A DNA stretch of 64,000 bases from Streptomyces decoyicus (GTDB taxonomy: Bacteria > Actinomycetota > Actinomycetes > Streptomycetales > Streptomycetaceae): positions 7,378,001 through 7,442,000 of the forward strand of contig NZ_CP082301.1 of NCBI RefSeq assembly GCF_019880305.1. Direction: 5' to 3'. The position numbers were made by a program, and so were the translations under genes. Under the pieces are notes generated by a model. The model was given only the letters and a program-made list of their open reading frames with translations, ran no database searches and was not told where the DNA came from. Below, in pieces: positions 51,070 to 60,080 of the stretch. The stretch's first letter is position 1; every line of letters begins with the position of its first letter.

Positions 51070-53207
51070 CCACGACGACCGGAACCAGCGCGGTGACGAG
51101 GGCCATCGGTACCGCCCACACCCGTATAGAAGGCCGGGAAAAGGTCACCGGAACGGCACGGTACGCGGGGGAGATCCCCTTCGCCGGCCTCGCCTACGGC
51201 TGGCTGGTGTTGTCCACCATCGCCCGCGGCCGGATCCGCGCCGTGGAGGCCGACCCCGTCCTGGCCATGCCCGGCGTCCTCACCGTCCTGCACCACGGCA
51301 ACGCGCCCCGCGTCGACGGGGACTACACAGGCATGTTGGGGCGGCCCGACCCGACACTCCAGGTCTTCCAGCACGATCGTGTGCCCTCGGCGGGCTGGCC
51401 GGTGGCGCTGGTCGTCGCCGAAACGTCCGAACAGGCCAGGGAGGCCGCCGAAGCGCTGGTGGTCCGGTACGACCAGGAGCCGCACGACGTGGCGTTCTTC
51501 GCCGGACGTCCCGGTACGTACACACCGGAGAGTTTCCTCGGCTCGGAGGCGGAGACGGCGAAGGGTGACCTTCAGGCCGAACTCGCCGCGTCCGCGGTCG
51601 TCGTGGACGCGGAGTACACCACACCTGAAGAGCATCACAGTGCGATGGAGCCGCATGCGGCGACGGCTCACTGGGACGGCGGACGCCTCGAGGTCGTCGA
51701 CTCCAATCAGGGCAGTATGTGGGTGGCGGAGGAGCTCGCGAAGCTGTTCTCCCTCGATCCGTCCTCGGTACGCGTGCGCTCGGAGCATGTCGGCGGCGCC
51801 TTCGGGGCCAAGGGGGTCCGGCCCCACCAGGTCTGTGCCGTGATGGCCGCAACCGTCCTCCACCGCCCGGTCCGGGTCGTCCTGACGCGCCGTCAGACCT
51901 TCTCGCTGGTCGGCTACCGGAGCCCGACGGCGCAGCGGGTCCGGCTCGGCGCCGACGCCGACGGGCGGCTGCGTGCCTTCGACCACCAGGCGCAGAGCCT
52001 CACCTCGACGGTGCACGAATTCGTCGAGCGCAGCGCCGACCCGGGGCGCGTGATGTACGACGCCGACGCGCATCACACCGTGAACCGCCTCGTGAAGCTC
52101 GACGTGCCCACCCCGACCTTCATGCGCGCACCGGGCGAGGCGCCCGGCTCGTTCGCGCTGGAGTCCGCGCTCGACGAGCTCGCCGAGAAGAGCGGCCTGG
52201 ACCCGATCGCCCTGCGCGCACGCAACGAACCGGCTGCGGGACCGGTCTCCGGTCTGCCGTTCGGCAGCCGCAATGTGCTCGCCTGCTTCCAGGAGGGCGC
52301 CCGCAGGTTCGGCTGGGCGGACCGCGACCCGCGGCCCGGCATACGCCGTGAGGGGCGCTGGCTGCTCGGGACCGGGACGGCCGCGGCCTCGTTCCCTTCC
52401 AGGGCCGTTCCGTCCACGGCTGCCGTGACGGCGGAGGCGGACGGCACGTTCACCGTACGGATCACCGCGGCAGACGTGGGGACCGGCGCGCGGACGGCGC
52501 TGACGCTGATCGCCGCGGAGGCGCTGGAGGTGGAACCGGCGCGTATCCGGATGAAGATCGCGGACAGTGACTTCGGCCCGGCGATGATCGCCGGCGGCTC
52601 GATGGGCACCCGCTCCTGGGGCTGGGCGGTCACGGCCGCGGTGAGCGAGCTGCGGGAGCAACTGGCCCTGGGCGGTGACATCCCGCCGCAGGGGATCACG
52701 GCGCGCTCGGACACCGGCGCGGCCATCGGCGCGCTGGCGAACAAGGAACGGCACTCCTTCGGGGCGCAGTTCGCCGAGGTCGCGGTGGATGTGACCAGCG
52801 GCGAGGTCCGGGTACGGCGGATGCTCGGCATCTTCGCCGCGGGCCGGATCATCAACCCGCTGACCGCACGCAGCCAGCTCATCGGCGGCATGATCTGGGG
52901 CCTTTCCATGGCGCTGCACGAGGAAGCGGTCAGGGACCAGGCTTCGGGCAGCCATGTCGGCGCCGACCTTGCGGGCTACCACTTCGCTTCGAACGCCGAC
53001 GTACCGCTCATCGAGGCGGACTGGGTGGACGATCCGGACCCGGACGACCCGGTCGGGATCAAGGGCATCGGCGAGATCGGGATCGTGGGAGCCGCGGCGG
53101 CCATCGCCAACGCGGTCTGGCACGCGACCGGAGTACGCCACCGGGACCTGCCGATCCGCCCGGACCGTGTGCTGCTGGCGGGAAGGGGGGAGGGCGGGAC
53201 CGGCTGA
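51066..53207 (+). CDS. paoC: PaoC/YagR-like molybdopterin-binding catalytic subunit
   Basis: 713 residues. It opens AIGTAHTRIEGREKVTGTAR and continues through EEHHSAMEPHAATAHWD, VRSEHVGGAFGAKGVRPHQV, LDVPTPTFMRAPGEAPGSFA and the C-terminal GIKGIGEIGIVGAAAAIANA. The last contains the catalytic Glu of the family (K-G-[IV]-G-E). It binds Mo-pterin cytosine dinucleotide and would oxidise aldehydes or N-heterocycles. Length is normal for the family. Substrate unknown. Confidence 0.9.
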   Translation: MTTTTGTSAVTRAIGTAHTRIEGREKVTGTARYAGEIPFAGLAYGWLVLSTIARGRIRAVEADPVLAMPGVLTVLHHGNAPRVDGDYTGMLGRPDPTLQVFQHDRVPSAGWPVALVVAETSEQAREAAEALVVRYDQEPHDVAFFAGRPGTYTPESFLGSEAETAKGDLQAELAASAVVVDAEYTTPEEHHSAMEPHAATAHWDGGRLEVVDSNQGSMWVAEELAKLFSLDPSSVRVRSEHVGGAFGAKGVRPHQVCAVMAATVLHRPVRVVLTRRQTFSLVGYRSPTAQRVRLGADADGRLRAFDHQAQSLTSTVHEFVERSADPGRVMYDADAHHTVNRLVKLDVPTPTFMRAPGEAPGSFALESALDELAEKSGLDPIALRARNEPAAGPVSGLPFGSRNVLACFQEGARRFGWADRDPRPGIRREGRWLLGTGTAAASFPSRAVPSTAAVTAEADGTFTVRITAADVGTGARTALTLIAAEALEVEPARIRMKIADSDFGPAMIAGGSMGTRSWGWAVTAAVSELREQLALGGDIPPQGITARSDTGAAIGALANKERHSFGAQFAEVAVDVTSGEVRVRRMLGIFAAGRIINPLTARSQLIGGMIWGLSMALHEEAVRDQASGSHVGADLAGYHFASNADVPLIEADWVDDPDPDDPVGIKGIGEIGIVGAAAAIANAVWHATGVRHRDLPIRPDRVLLAGRGEGGTG

Positions 53208-53286
53208 GCCCGCCCGGACGCCCGGGGCCCCACGCCGTCCGCCGCGCAGGGCCCCGCACCGGCCCACGAACCATGAGGAGACCTAG

Positions 53287-54462
53287 ATGCTCGACATCGC
53301 CGACGAGTTGAACCGCTGGACGGAGGAGGGGCGGGACTTCGCCGTCGCCACCGTCGTGGCCGTCGCCGGCAGCGCGCCCCGCAGCCCCGGTGCCGCCCTC
53401 GCCGTCGACAGCCGGGGCGTGGTCATCGGCTCGGTCTCCGGCGGCTGTGTGGAAGCCGCGGTGTACGACCTGTGCACCCAGGCGCTCCAGCACGGCGGGA
53501 CGGTGCTCGAGCAGTTCGGCTACAGCGCCGAGGACGCCTTCGCGGTGGGGCTGACCTGCGGCGGGTCCATCGAGGTCCTGGTCACGCCGGTGACGGCGGA
53601 CGCGCCGGGCCGCAAGGTGTTCGCGGCGGCGCTGTCGGCCGCGGCCCGGGGAGAGCCGGCGGCCGTTGCCCGCGTGGCCCGGGGGCCGGCCGAACTGCTC
53701 GGCAGGGCACTGCTCGTCCACCCCGACGGCTCGTACGAAGGCGGCCTCGACGGACATCCTGAGCTGGACCGCACCGCGGTGGCGGAGACCCGCGCCATGC
53801 TGGACGCGGGCCGCACCGGCGCCTTCGCGGTCTCGGAGAGCGGATCGCGCTGCACGGCCGACCTGACCCTGTTCGTCGAGTCGAGCGTGCCGCCGCCCCG
53901 TATGATCGTCTTCGGCGCCATCGACTTCGCCGCGGCGCTGGTGCGTACGGGCAAGTTCCTCGGCTACCACGTCACCGTCTGCGACGCCCGCCCCGTCTTC
54001 GCCACCCGGGTCCGCTTCCCGGAGGCCGACGACATCGTGGTCGACTGGCCGCACCGCTACCTCCAGCGCACCGGGACCGACGGCCGCACGGTCCTGTGCG
54101 TGCTCACCCACGACGCCAAGTTCGACATTCCCCTGCTCCAGGAGGCCCTGCGGCTGCCCGTCGCCTTCGTCGGCGCGATGGGCTCACGCCGCACCCACGA
54201 AGACCGCAACCGCAGACTCCGCGAAGCCGGCGTCACCGACCCCGAACTGGCCCGTCTTCACTCGCCGATCGGGCTCGACCTCGGTGCCCGCACCCCCGAG
54301 GAGACCGCCCTGTCCATCGCGGCCGAGATCGTCGCGGCACGACGGGGCGGCACGGGTGTCCCGCTGACCGGTTCGCGGACACCCATACACCGGGACGGGG
54401 GCGGGGACGGGGGTGAGGGCGCGGCAGGTGGCGGGGTGGCCGGGGAGCGGGCGGTGGCGTGA
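53287..54462 (+). CDS. XdhC/PaoD-like molybdenum cofactor maturation factor
   Basis: 391 residues from ATG 53287 (GAGGAGACCTAG upstream). The N-terminal XdhC/CoxI domain shows VVAVAGSAPRSPGAALAVDS and VIGSVSGGCVEAAVYDLC. The C-terminal Rossmann domain shows PPRMIVFGAIDFAAALVRTG and LRLPVAFVGAMGSRRTHEDR. Members bind the molybdenum cofactor, help its sulfuration and insert it into the partner enzyme, here the upstream PaoABC-type complex. The last 30 residues are Gly-rich and probably dispensable. Confidence 0.88.
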   Translation: MLDIADELNRWTEEGRDFAVATVVAVAGSAPRSPGAALAVDSRGVVIGSVSGGCVEAAVYDLCTQALQHGGTVLEQFGYSAEDAFAVGLTCGGSIEVLVTPVTADAPGRKVFAAALSAAARGEPAAVARVARGPAELLGRALLVHPDGSYEGGLDGHPELDRTAVAETRAMLDAGRTGAFAVSESGSRCTADLTLFVESSVPPPRMIVFGAIDFAAALVRTGKFLGYHVTVCDARPVFATRVRFPEADDIVVDWPHRYLQRTGTDGRTVLCVLTHDAKFDIPLLQEALRLPVAFVGAMGSRRTHEDRNRRLREAGVTDPELARLHSPIGLDLGARTPEETALSIAAEIVAARRGGTGVPLTGSRTPIHRDGGGDGGEGAAGGGVAGERAVA

Positions 54463-54484
54463 GCCGGCCGTGCGTAGTTCGGTG

Positions 54485-54519
54485 CAGCCCAGCCCAGCCC
54501 AGCCCAGCCCAGCCCAGCG
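54485..54519. repeat. Pentanucleotide tandem repeat
   Basis: Seven units of CAGCC, continuing in decayed form (CAGCGCAGTCCGGCGTAG...) to about 54580. It lies between the XdhC-like gene and the convergent SUKH-like gene. Likely slippage-prone; no coding role. Confidence 0.7.
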
Positions 54520-54627
54520 CAGCCCAGCGCAGTCCGGCGTAGTCCAGCCCAGCGCAGTCCGGCGTAGCCCGGTGCAGCGGGTGAAGGAGGAGGAGTCAAC
54601 TGCGGATGTCTGGTGCCGCGGGGCGCC

Positions 54628-55257
54628 TCACGAAGCCTGCCCCGTCCCCTGCGCCAGTTCGTACTCTTCCTCCAGTGCTTCGGTGACCTTCTCCCACAGG
54701 GCGGACTCCACGAGCGGGTCCAGTTCCTCGATCGCCAGGCGGAACTCCGCCAGCGCTTCCAGTGGTTTCGGCTCCTCGAACCGCGGAGCGAACTTCGTGG
54801 CCAGGCCCAGCGCGCCCGCCAGCGTCGCGAGGCAGGAGTGGGCCTCTCCTGCGTAACCCGCCGCGTGGTCCCAGCCGTTCGGGTCGTACAGGTCGACCGT
54901 CCCCGTCTCGCCGTCCACCACCAACGAGAACCCCCGGCACTCGCCGAACATGAACGCGTACTTCGTGGGGGGAGAGTCGTCGTCCGGTGTCCGCCGGCCG
55001 AACAGCTCGTCCGGGTCTTCCGCCCACGGGCCGTCGTCCTTCAGATCGCTCGAGTCGAAGTCGACGAATTCGAGGAACCCGTCGATCCGTACCGCGGGGA
55101 AGCCGACCGTGGTGAGGAACTTCCTTGTTTCCTCATGCTCCAGCCGCTCCGGAAGGTCCGCCTCCGCAGGACGCCATAGCGAGCCCGGACCGAAGCAGGA
55201 CTCCAGCCACTCCGCCGTGGGCTCCCCGGCTGCGCTCATCCACTCGTCCATGCTCAT
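54628..55257 (-). CDS. SUKH-like immunity-type protein
   Basis: 209 residues from ATG 55257 (AGGAG upstream). The sequence has the SUKH layout: EWLESCFGPGSLWRPAEADL, ETRKFLTTVGFPAVRIDGFL, KYAFMFGECRGFSLVVDGET and GTVDLYDPNGWDHAAGYAGE, with a C-terminal helix EALAEFRLAIEELDPLVESA. SUKH proteins neutralise polymorphic or contact-dependent toxins, though many in Streptomyces are orphans. No toxin gene is adjacent. Confidence 0.7.
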   Translation of the reverse strand: MSMDEWMSAAGEPTAEWLESCFGPGSLWRPAEADLPERLEHEETRKFLTTVGFPAVRIDGFLEFVDFDSSDLKDDGPWAEDPDELFGRRTPDDDSPPTKYAFMFGECRGFSLVVDGETGTVDLYDPNGWDHAAGYAGEAHSCLATLAGALGLATKFAPRFEEPKPLEALAEFRLAIEELDPLVESALWEKVTEALEEEYELAQGTGQAS

Positions 55258-55435
55258 GCGGCACTCCTGATGTGGCTCCTCATGTGGCTCTCCTCGCCTG
55301 GTCCGTTGCCGTGACAGCGACAGTGAACACCAGGGCACCGACAGCCGGGCCGGCCCAAAGCGCGACGGCTGGACCAGCGTCGTCCTTCGCAGCTCTCCCG
55401 GCGTTCCACGCCGGGTCGTGGGACATGATGCGCTC

Positions 55436-56023
55436 ATGGCTTTAGCGATGGCGCCCACGATCCCGGCCGGGACCCTCTCACGTACTTCTCAGCCCTCCCT
55501 CCCCTCGCACGACGGCGCGTTGCTGCTGCGGTCCTGGGAGGCGGACGACGCCCCCGTCCTGCAACGCGCCTTCCAGGACCGGATGATCCGGCGCCGGCAC
55601 GTGCACCATGTGACGTCGCTGGACGAGGCCCAGGAGTGGATCACCGCCACCCACCGGTCCTGGCAGCAGGAGCAGGACGCCCAGTGGGCCGTCACCCGGG
55701 CCGACGACGGCGAGATCCTCGGCCGGGTGGCCCTGCGCCGGATGAACCTCGTGCACGGCCTCGCCGAGTGCGCCTACTGGGTCCTGCCGAACGCCCGAGG
55801 GGCCGGTGTCGCTCCCCGCGCCGTCGCCACGGTGACCGCCTGGGCGCTGGTGGAGGCCGGTTTCCACCGCCTCGAACTTGCCCACTCGGTCGGCAACGAG
55901 GCGTCCTGCCGGGTGGCCATCAAGTCGGGTTTCGTCTTGGAGGGGACCCTGCGCAGCGCGCGTCTGCAACAGGATGGCCGGCACGACACGCACCTTCACG
56001 CGCGCGTCCGGGGCGACGCTTGA
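55436..56023 (+). CDS. GNAT-family N-acetyltransferase (RimJ-like)
   Basis: 195 residues from ATG 55436. GNAT motifs: ALLLRSWEADDAPVLQRAFQ at the start, DGEILGRVALRRMNLVHGLA (beta4), the acetyl-CoA loop WVLPNARGAGVAPRAVATVT, and RLELAHSVGNEASCRVAIKS with GFVLEGTLR, typical of ribosomal-protein-type acetyltransferases. Substrate unknown. A stand-alone gene divergent from the SUKH-like gene. Confidence 0.88.
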   Translation: MALAMAPTIPAGTLSRTSQPSLPSHDGALLLRSWEADDAPVLQRAFQDRMIRRRHVHHVTSLDEAQEWITATHRSWQQEQDAQWAVTRADDGEILGRVALRRMNLVHGLAECAYWVLPNARGAGVAPRAVATVTAWALVEAGFHRLELAHSVGNEASCRVAIKSGFVLEGTLRSARLQQDGRHDTHLHARVRGDA

Positions 56024-56242
56024 GCTCGGCCTCCGGCCGGGCGTACCGCAGGCGGACGGGCGTCGGCCGAATGTGCCGATGTGCAGGCTCCGGCCGAGGG
56101 GTGGAGCTCGGCCAGGGGGCTGGGTGTCCACTGCGCCGTGACCTGTGACGACCGTCACGCCGGAATCTTCGCCCCCGTGTCGACCGGATGCCGTGCGCCA
56201 GGCGTAAGCCTGGTGAGACCGAAAAGATCCGGGGAGTGGCTG

Positions 56243-56740
56243 TTGACCGTCGAGGAGTTCGAAGAGTTTTACGCGCAGACGGTCGCACGGCTGACCGGGC
56301 AGCTGTACGTGATGCTCGGCGATCAGCACGAGGCGCAGGATGTGGTGCAGGAGGCGTTCGCCAAGGGCTGGAGCCGGCGGCGTCAGCTCGACCGGAACGG
56401 TCAGCCCGAGGCGTGGATCCGCACGGTCGCCTGGCGCCTGGCGGTGAGCCGGTGGCGCGTACGGCGCCGCACCGCGGACGCGTGGCAGCGCAGCGGCGCC
56501 CCGCCGCATGTCGAGGGGCCCGGACCGGAGTCCGTGGCACTGGTGGAGGCGCTGCGACAACTGCCGGCCAAGCAGCGTCGGACCATGACGCTGCACTACG
56601 TGTGCGACCTGACCGTCGAGCAGATCGCGAACGAGACCGGGCTGTCCGCCAGCACGGTCAAGACGCATCTGGTCCGGGGCCGCACCGCGCTCTCCCTTCG
56701 TCTGGCGGACCCGCGTATTGAGGAGGCCCCCGGTGCCTGA
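56243..56740 (+). CDS. SigE-type ECF RNA polymerase sigma factor
   Basis: 165 residues, most likely from TTG 56243 with GGGGAG seven bases upstream; no in-frame ATG fits. Region 2 is EFEEFYAQTVARLTGQLYVM with DQHEAQDVVQEAFAKGW. Region 4 is LPAKQRRTMTLHYVCDLTVE with QIANETGLSASTVKTHLVRG. This resembles the actinobacterial SACE_SigE group. The next gene starts inside its 3' end, as for a sigma/anti-sigma pair. Confidence 0.88.
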   Translation: MTVEEFEEFYAQTVARLTGQLYVMLGDQHEAQDVVQEAFAKGWSRRRQLDRNGQPEAWIRTVAWRLAVSRWRVRRRTADAWQRSGAPPHVEGPGPESVALVEALRQLPAKQRRTMTLHYVCDLTVEQIANETGLSASTVKTHLVRGRTALSLRLADPRIEEAPGA

Positions 56741-57185
56741 ACCCCATGACCTGCTGCGGTCGTTGTTCCAGGAAGCCGCCTCCACCGGACAGGCCCGTGC
56801 GCGCTTCGCGCCGGTCTCGCTCGTCACCCGGCGCGGGGAGCGGATGCGCCGGCGCCGGATCGCCACGCTCGCCGTCGGCGCCTGCCTGGTCTTCGCCGGC
56901 ACCGGTGCTGCCGCTGCCGCACTCCTGCCGGGCACCTCGGGTACCTCCGTCCCGGCCGTCACGCCTTCTCCCTCCAAGCCGACGCTCACGCCGACCCCCG
57001 TACCGACGTCGCCCCGCAGCACCTCAACCGGGACCGGTGCGCCTGCTCCCGGCCGGAGCTCGACGGGAGCACCGACCACCGCGCCGCCCCGGACCGGCCA
57101 GGAGACCTCGGGAGCGTCCGGCACCCCCACGGTTGGCACACCCCCCACGTCCACAGATCCCCCGTCCACGGCCCCACCGCGCTGA
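56733..57185 (+). CDS. Probable anti-sigma-type membrane protein
   Basis: 150 residues from GTG 56733, overlapping the sigma gene by 8 bases. A cytoplasmic N-terminus of about 45 residues (PHDLLRSLFQEAASTGQARA) is followed by one membrane helix (IATLAVGACLVFAGTGAAAA) and a long Pro/Thr/Ser extracellular tail (TPSPSKPTLTPTPVPTSPRS). Topology and coupling suggest control of the sigma factor. No zinc-type anti-sigma motif is seen, so the role is inferred. Confidence 0.6.
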   Translation: MPEPHDLLRSLFQEAASTGQARARFAPVSLVTRRGERMRRRRIATLAVGACLVFAGTGAAAAALLPGTSGTSVPAVTPSPSKPTLTPTPVPTSPRSTSTGTGAPAPGRSSTGAPTTAPPRTGQETSGASGTPTVGTPPTSTDPPSTAPPR

Positions 57186-57272
57186 CCCTCGCCCCCTGAC
57201 CTTCGCACCCTGACCCGGCGGTCCGGCCGCCGGGCGGTCCCGCACGCCCGAATCCGAGCAGGAGATACCGCT

Positions 57273-58670
57273 ATGCCCGCCTTGTCGTCCCGCCTGCGTC
57301 GGAAACATCCGTCCCTCACCCCCAGGCCTGGTGCCGGACCACGGCAGCGCTCAGCGCCTGCGCGCACAGCCGGCACCGCAGTAGAAGCGGGCACGGCACG
57401 CGTCGTCGGCACCGCGGCCGAAGTCGGCACGCCAAGCATCGCCGGGACGCCGGGCGTCGCCGGCACAGCCACCGAAGCCGGCACGGTCGACCGCTCTTCT
57501 CTGCTCCGCCCACGACAGGCGGTCCGTTGGCGACGACGTCTCGTCCCCGGGCCCGCCGACCGTGAGGTGCTGTGGCTGTATCTGCTCACCCGGGCAGGGA
57601 TCTGGGCCACTGCCTACTGCACCCGGTGGCTGTTCCCCGACGACCGCAAGACCCCGCACGTCGCCGACTTATTCGCGCCGTGGCAGCAGTGGGACTGGGG
57701 CCACTTCCTGCACATCGCCCGCGACGGCTACTTCCCCGGTCAGGCCGGGCCGTGGATGAACGGCTGGGACAACCGAGAGGCCTTCTTCCCCGGCTTCCCT
57801 CTTGTCCTGCGGGCCGTCCATACCGTCGTCCCGCACTGGGCCACCGCGGGCCTGCTGATCTCCTTCGTCTCCGGAGCCGTGGCCGTCCTGGCCCTCGCCC
57901 GGGTCGCCCGGCTGTATCTGCCCGACGGGAACGCCGGCCGGCGCGCGGTGCTCTTCCTCCTGCTCTCGCCGTGCGCGATATTCCTGGCGGCGGGGTACAC
58001 CGAAGCGCTCTTCCTCGCGCTCGCCCTGCCTGCCTGGCTCGCCGCCCACCGGCAGAACTGGCCCGCCGCGGCCGCCTTGGCCTGCCTGGCCTGCACCGTC
58101 CGCGTCAGCGGTCTCTTTCTCGTCGCCGCCCTGGCCGTCCACTTCGCCCTCACCGTCCGCACCCGCCGGCAGTGGCGCGCACTGCCCTGGCTGGCGTTGC
58201 CCGCCCTCGCGCCCCTCGTCTACAGCTGGTACCTCCACCTGCACACCGGCGACTGGATGGCCTGGAAGCACGCCCAAGAACGCGGCTGGTACCGCGACTT
58301 CCACGCCCCCTGGGAAGCCTGGCAGAACACCTGGCATGCCGCCTTCGAGGAGTCACTGCCCACCGGGTACGCCCTGATGTCCCAGGCCGAACTCCTCGCC
58401 ATGGTCGTCGGCATTCTGCTGGCCGGGGTGCTGGCCCGTCAGCGCCGCTGGCCCGAGGCTGTCTACGTCGGCCTCAGCCTGTGGGCACTGGGCACTTCGT
58501 ACTGGTACACGTCCATTCCCCGCGCCACGCTCCTGTGGTGGCCCCTGTGGATCCTCCTGGCCGGTTGGAGCCTGCGCACTCCACGGTTCACCACCATGTA
58601 TCTCTGCCTCACGGCGCCGCTGATGACCGTCTTCGCCGTCACCTTCCTGTCGGGGCGATGGGCCGGCTGA
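57273..58670 (+). CDS. PIG-V/GT39-like integral membrane mannosyltransferase
   Basis: 465 residues. The first 80 are a low-complexity tail built from short A-G-T-x repeats (AGTAVEAGTARVVGTAAEVG). The rest has about nine membrane helices and PIG-V-type loops: QWDWGHFLHIARDGYFPGQ and NREAFFPGFPLVLRA near the first lumenal loop, then LSPCAIFLAAGYTEALFLAL and TGDWMAWKHAQERGWYRDF. Members add mannose from polyprenyl-phosphate donors. The N-terminal repeat is odd; ATG 57273 may be too far upstream. Confidence 0.78.
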   Translation: MPALSSRLRRKHPSLTPRPGAGPRQRSAPARTAGTAVEAGTARVVGTAAEVGTPSIAGTPGVAGTATEAGTVDRSSLLRPRQAVRWRRRLVPGPADREVLWLYLLTRAGIWATAYCTRWLFPDDRKTPHVADLFAPWQQWDWGHFLHIARDGYFPGQAGPWMNGWDNREAFFPGFPLVLRAVHTVVPHWATAGLLISFVSGAVAVLALARVARLYLPDGNAGRRAVLFLLLSPCAIFLAAGYTEALFLALALPAWLAAHRQNWPAAAALACLACTVRVSGLFLVAALAVHFALTVRTRRQWRALPWLALPALAPLVYSWYLHLHTGDWMAWKHAQERGWYRDFHAPWEAWQNTWHAAFEESLPTGYALMSQAELLAMVVGILLAGVLARQRRWPEAVYVGLSLWALGTSYWYTSIPRATLLWWPLWILLAGWSLRTPRFTTMYLCLTAPLMTVFAVTFLSGRWAG

Positions 58671-58741
58671 TCCGCGAGCGGGCGGCGGGCGCCCGAGGCC
58701 CTCGGTTGCCGCTGCTGCCCGTAGCGGCAGGGTGGTCGTGG

Positions 58742-58772
58742 ACCGGGCCCCGGACTGACGCCGGGGCCCGGT
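58742..58772. terminator. Bidirectional hairpin terminator
   Basis: ACCGGGCCCCGG, loop ACTGACG, exact complement. It lies between the convergent glycosyltransferase and LAXTG-protein genes. Confidence 0.75.
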
Positions 58773-58782
58773 ACGCACCTCC

Positions 58783-59868
58783 TTACGCTGCGGCTCCCGT
58801 GCCACCCCCGGAAGAGCCCGCAGGGGCCCTGCGGCGGCGCACGCTGATGATCGCGCCCGCCGCCACGGCCATCGCCACGCCTCCCACCAGGGCGATCGTC
58901 GGCAGCGCGGAGGACGAGCCGGTCGCCGCCAGTTGGCCCGCGCCCGAGGTCTCCTCGGCGCCACCCTGCGGCCTGGGGCCGTCCGCGGCGCCACCGGCGG
59001 GCTCGGCGCTCTCACTGGGCTTACCGGGCCCGCTGGGTTGCCGGGCTTGCCGCGCGCCGGGAGGATCTTGAAGTCGTACCGCTCGTGATGCGAGAGGCCG
59101 CAGGAGCCGTCCTGGCGGGAGAACATCCCCTCCACGATGGCGTAACCCGCCCCGGGCTTGGCCGAATTGATCGCACGGACGCGCAGCGGCAGCGTGACGG
59201 TGCTGTGCGCGGCGACGGGGAATCCGGTGAACTCGCTGTCGACCGTGGCGTCTTCGAAGCTCAGCCACCTGCCCGTCACGGGATTGCGGAGCTGCGCCTC
59301 CAACTCTTCGTACGGACGGTCGACGATCTCGGCGGAGGAGATGTACGGCTGCGGCCGGACCTTCTCCATGGCCTTGTCGGAGGTGTTGGTGACGGTGATG
59401 GAGGAATTGCTCCAGCCGGCACCGGCGACGAACCCGGACCGGAGCCCCTTGATCGCCATCTGGAGGTGCTGGGGCGCGCTCTCGCATCGGCCGTCCGGGG
59501 GAACCTCCTCGGAGGAGGACCCGCCGGGGGTGGTGCCGGGCTCGGTACCGGTTTCCTTCCCGGGCTTGGCGTCGGGCGCGGGCTTGGTGTGGTTCCCCGC
59601 AAGGTTCCCCGCACCGGGCTTCGTGGCCTCACCGGTCTCGGCGGTCGGGCCTCCGGTCCCGGACGACCCGCCCGGCCCCGTCGCCTCCTCCGGCCGCGCC
59701 GACCGGCCGCCGTGCTCCGGGCCGTCTGTCTTCTGCGGCTCGTGGGTGTGTGCCGGCGGTCTCGGGGCTTCCGTGGCGGACGCGGCGGCGGGCGTGACCT
59801 AGTACGGCGGCGGGTGCGATGACGGCTGCCGCCGCGGCGGCCGTCGGGGCTTGGCGTAACGTCATCAA
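58783..59868 (-). pseudogene. LAXTG sortase-anchored surface protein with two frameshifts
   Basis: Three frames make one secreted protein. The start MTLRQAPTAAAAAAVIAPAA (from about 59865) is a truncated signal peptide. Next frame, to about 59050: a Pro/Glu linker (VTPAAASATEAPRPPAHTHE) and a beta-rich domain (WSNSSITVTNTSDKAMEKVR; FSRQDGSCGLSHHERYDF). The third frame holds QLAATGSSSALPTIALVGGV and AMAVAAGAIISVRRRRA, a LAXTG class E sortase signal, membrane helix and basic tail. Breaks lie near 59800 (with an in-frame TAG) and 59045-59065. It may be a pseudogene or carry assembly errors. Confidence 0.65.
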
Positions 59869-60080
59869 GAAGACCTTGCTGAGATATCACCTGAGCTGTC
59901 AGGTGCTTGCGCAGCATGACTCCTGGCGGGCCGAAGGGTTGTGCGGTACGGCCGGTTATGGAAGGCAGATCACAGCGTCGCTGTGCGGCGACGGCTGCCG
60001 AGCGCACCGGACCCTTTGGCAGCCGCCCCCGACGGGCGACGGCTGGTAGCCCCCGGCCCGCACCGGGCAGGGATGCGGAC

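Noticed and set aside
50757..53267. 836-codon minus-strand ORF over the molybdenum hydroxylase genes
   Set aside because: Antisense shadow in high-GC DNA; Arg/Gly/Asp-rich with no domain.
54485..54580. Possible satellite or origin iterons in the CAGCC repeat
   Set aside because: Simple pentamer slippage repeat with no spacing of about one helical turn and no neighbouring replication gene.
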